From Desulfobacterales bacterium (GTDB lineage: Bacteria > Desulfobacterota > Desulfobacteria > Desulfobacterales > UBA2174_A), in NCBI GenBank assembly GCA_025454075.1, contig JALOPD010000232.1, positions 1-6,007 of the forward strand: a stretch of 6,007 bases of DNA, read 5' to 3'. The position numbers were made by a program, and so were the translations under genes. Under the pieces are notes generated by a model, which saw only the letters and a program-made list of their open reading frames with translations, made no database searches and was not told where the DNA came from. How positions within the stretch are numbered: the stretch's first letter is position 1; each line of letters opens with the position of its first letter. Shown piece by piece: positions 4,712 through 6,007 of the stretch.

Positions 4712-6007
4712 TTGGGCTTCCAATTCTATAAAGAATCCTACACCGGCAAGATCAGGGAAATCACGCTGGGGAAAGGCAAGAAGGCGGTCACCGTCGGCGG
4801 CGAGAGCTGCTATCCCTTCTACCAGTTCGAGGGGGCCATGCCCCACCCGCCCAAGATCGCCATGGAAGTCTGGGACATGGCGCCGGAGGACTGGGCCGAG
4901 GCGGCCGCGGCGCCTTTCAAGGACGTGCTGTCCGACCCGGCGGCATGGGCCAAGAAATGCGTGGCCGAATACGGCGCCGACCTGATCGTCCTGCAGCTCA
5001 AGAGCATCGACCCGAACGGCAAGAATGCCTCGGCCGCGGACGCCGTGAAATCGGTGAAGAAGGTCCGCGCGGCGGTGGACGTCCCGCTGGTGGTCTGGGG
5101 GTGCGCCAATGTCGAAAAAGACGAGGCCGTCCTCAAGAAGATCGCGGAGGAGTGCCAGGGCGACAACCTGATCCTGGGCCCGGTGGAGGACAAGAACCAC
5201 AAGGCGATCGGCGCGGCGGCCATGGGGTTCGGCCACTCCATCATCTCCTCCTCGCCGATCGACGTGAACCTCGCCAAGCAGATCAACATTCTTCTTGAAA
5301 ACCTGGGAGTGCCCACCGACCGCATGCTGATCGACCCGACCACCGGCGGCCTGGGCTACGGCCTGGAATACTCCTACTCCGTCATGGAGCGCATCCGCAT
5401 GGCCGCGCTCGCCCAGGGCGACGACAAGCTGCAGCTGCCCCTCATCAACAACCTCGGCAACGAAGTCTGGAAATCCAAGGAGGCCAAGCTGGGCGCCCAG
5501 GAGGCCCCCACGCTGGGCGATCCCGAGCGGCGCGCCGTCATGATGGAGGCCGTCGGGGCCGTGGCGTATCTCATGAGCGGCTCCAACATCCTGATCATGC
5601 GCCATCCCGAGGCCGTCCGGCTGGTCAAAAGCTTCATCGGCCTCATGTACAAGGGCGGCGACGCCAAGACGGTTGCCCCGGTCGCCAAGCGGCTGCCCGC
5701 CGCTGAGATCGATCTGCTGAGCAAGTCCCCGGCGCCCAACCTGACCATCACCGAAGAAAAAGAGAAGAAACCGGCGGCGCCGCCTCCTCCGAAGGCCGAA
5801 GCCGCCCCGGCGGCCGCGCCCAAGGCGGCAGCGGCCGCGCCCAAACCGGCACCGGCAGCGGCTGCACCCAAACCCGCTCCGGCGGCCCCCCCAGCGGCGC
5901 CGGCCGCCCCGGCGGTGGACGCGGCGGCTTTGAAAGCCAAGGCCGAAGCGGAGGCTGCCGCCCGCGCCAAGGCCGAAGCGGACGCCAAAGCCAAGGCGGA
6001 GGCCGAT
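4712..6007 (+). CDS. cdhD: Acetyl-CoA decarbonylase/synthase delta subunit (corrinoid iron-sulfur protein small subunit), 3' partial
   Basis: The visible 432 residues have no stop before the window end. Residues about 1-345 are the CdhD/AcsD TIM-barrel subunit: an N-terminal FYKESYTGKI stretch, the ESCYPFYQFEG motif (31-41), LVVWGCANVEKD (126-137) and the family signature DPTTGGLGYGLEYSYSVMERI (208-228, conserved core GGLGYG). Family knowledge: with CdhE/AcsC it forms the CoFeSP heterodimer, which takes a methyl group from methyltetrahydrofolate or methyl-tetrahydropterin onto its cobamide and hands it to acetyl-CoA synthase in the cytoplasm. From about residue 346 a low-complexity tail begins: Pro/Ala-rich (KPAPAA units), then Ala/Lys/Glu-rich (AKAEAE type) from about 402. 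Bacterial AcsD usually ends near 310-325 residues, so this is a long extension, perhaps a linker to another domain outside the window. The start is TTG with a perfect Shine-Dalgarno. The activator gene upstream supports the assignment. The symbol could also be acsD. Confidence 0.93.
   Translation, partial: MGFQFYKESYTGKIREITLGKGKKAVTVGGESCYPFYQFEGAMPHPPKIAMEVWDMAPEDWAEAAAAPFKDVLSDPAAWAKKCVAEYGADLIVLQLKSIDPNGKNASAADAVKSVKKVRAAVDVPLVVWGCANVEKDEAVLKKIAEECQGDNLILGPVEDKNHKAIGAAAMGFGHSIISSSPIDVNLAKQINILLENLGVPTDRMLIDPTTGGLGYGLEYSYSVMERIRMAALAQGDDKLQLPLINNLGNEVWKSKEAKLGAQEAPTLGDPERRAVMMEAVGAVAYLMSGSNILIMRHPEAVRLVKSFIGLMYKGGDAKTVAPVAKRLPAAEIDLLSKSPAPNLTITEEKEKKPAAPPPPKAEAAPAAAPKAAAAAPKPAPAAAAPKPAPAAPPAAPAAPAVDAAALKAKAEAEAAARAKAEADAKAKAEAD
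5747..6007 (+). repeat. Low-complexity Ala/Pro/Lys/Glu-coding segment at the 3' end of cdhD
   Basis: The DNA becomes extremely GC-rich and internally repetitive, coding first Pro/Ala-rich PKPAPAA-like units and then AKAEAEA-like units. A 17-base direct copy (GCCAAGGCCGAAGCGGA) occurs at 5936-5952 and 5966-5982, 30 bases apart. Such sequence is prone to replication slippage and length variation. The protein part is expected to be a flexible Pro/Ala linker followed by a charged helix like TolA domain II. That likeness is compositional and does not indicate a TolA function. Confidence 0.75.

Noticed and set aside
4559..5605. 348-codon open frame on the minus strand over cdhD
   Set aside because: It is antisense to the conserved CdhD core and has no recognisable domain or ribosome site.

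Overview
This GC-rich window looks like a chromosomal segment of an anaerobe that carries the Wood-Ljungdahl (reductive acetyl-CoA) pathway. My best guess is a Desulfobacterota (deltaproteobacterial) sulfate reducer. The guess rests on the gene set (corrinoid iron-sulfur protein subunit, its reductive activator, an acyl-CoA enzyme fused to an acetyltransferase) and on the GTGATGA-type intergenic repeats. Taxonomy is inference; there is no marker gene here. All three genes are on the + strand.

Layout. Positions 1-250 hold no gene I can support. They contain a good sigma70-type promoter (169-197) and the ribosome site of the first gene. Gene 1 (251-2134) is a 627-residue fusion of an acetyl-CoA hydrolase/CoA-transferase module and a GNAT acetyltransferase domain. 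Its CoA-transferase part has Gln where the family normally has the catalytic Glu. Positions 2135-2332 are an unusual spacer: two arrays of a 7-base repeat in opposite orientation enclose GC-rich inverted repeats, one of which resembles a terminator. Gene 2 (2333-4279) is a complete RACo/AcsV-type protein: an N-terminal [2Fe-2S] ferredoxin domain plus an ASKHA ATPase domain that reactivates corrinoid proteins. An intrinsic terminator follows at 4292-4314.

Positions 4315-4711 are a long spacer or leader with a candidate promoter, a second terminator-like hairpin with an alternative pairing (possible attenuator), several perfect palindromes and a very strong Shine-Dalgarno. Gene 3 starts at a TTG (4712) and runs off the window end. 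It encodes the delta/small subunit of the corrinoid iron-sulfur protein (CdhD/AcsD), followed by a long Ala/Pro/Lys/Glu-rich tail that is still open at 6007.

How they fit together. CdhD, with a CdhE partner presumably encoded beyond the window, carries the methyl group on a cobamide to acetyl-CoA synthase. When the cobalt oxidises to Co(II) it must be reduced with ATP, and gene 2 is the enzyme type that does this. Gene 1 acts on, or senses, acyl-CoA. By analogy with PatZ-type proteins it may tie acetyl-CoA level to protein acetylation, but this is inference. The most unusual items are the altered active site of gene 1, the inverted heptamer arrays, the structured cdhD leader and the long low-complexity tail of CdhD.
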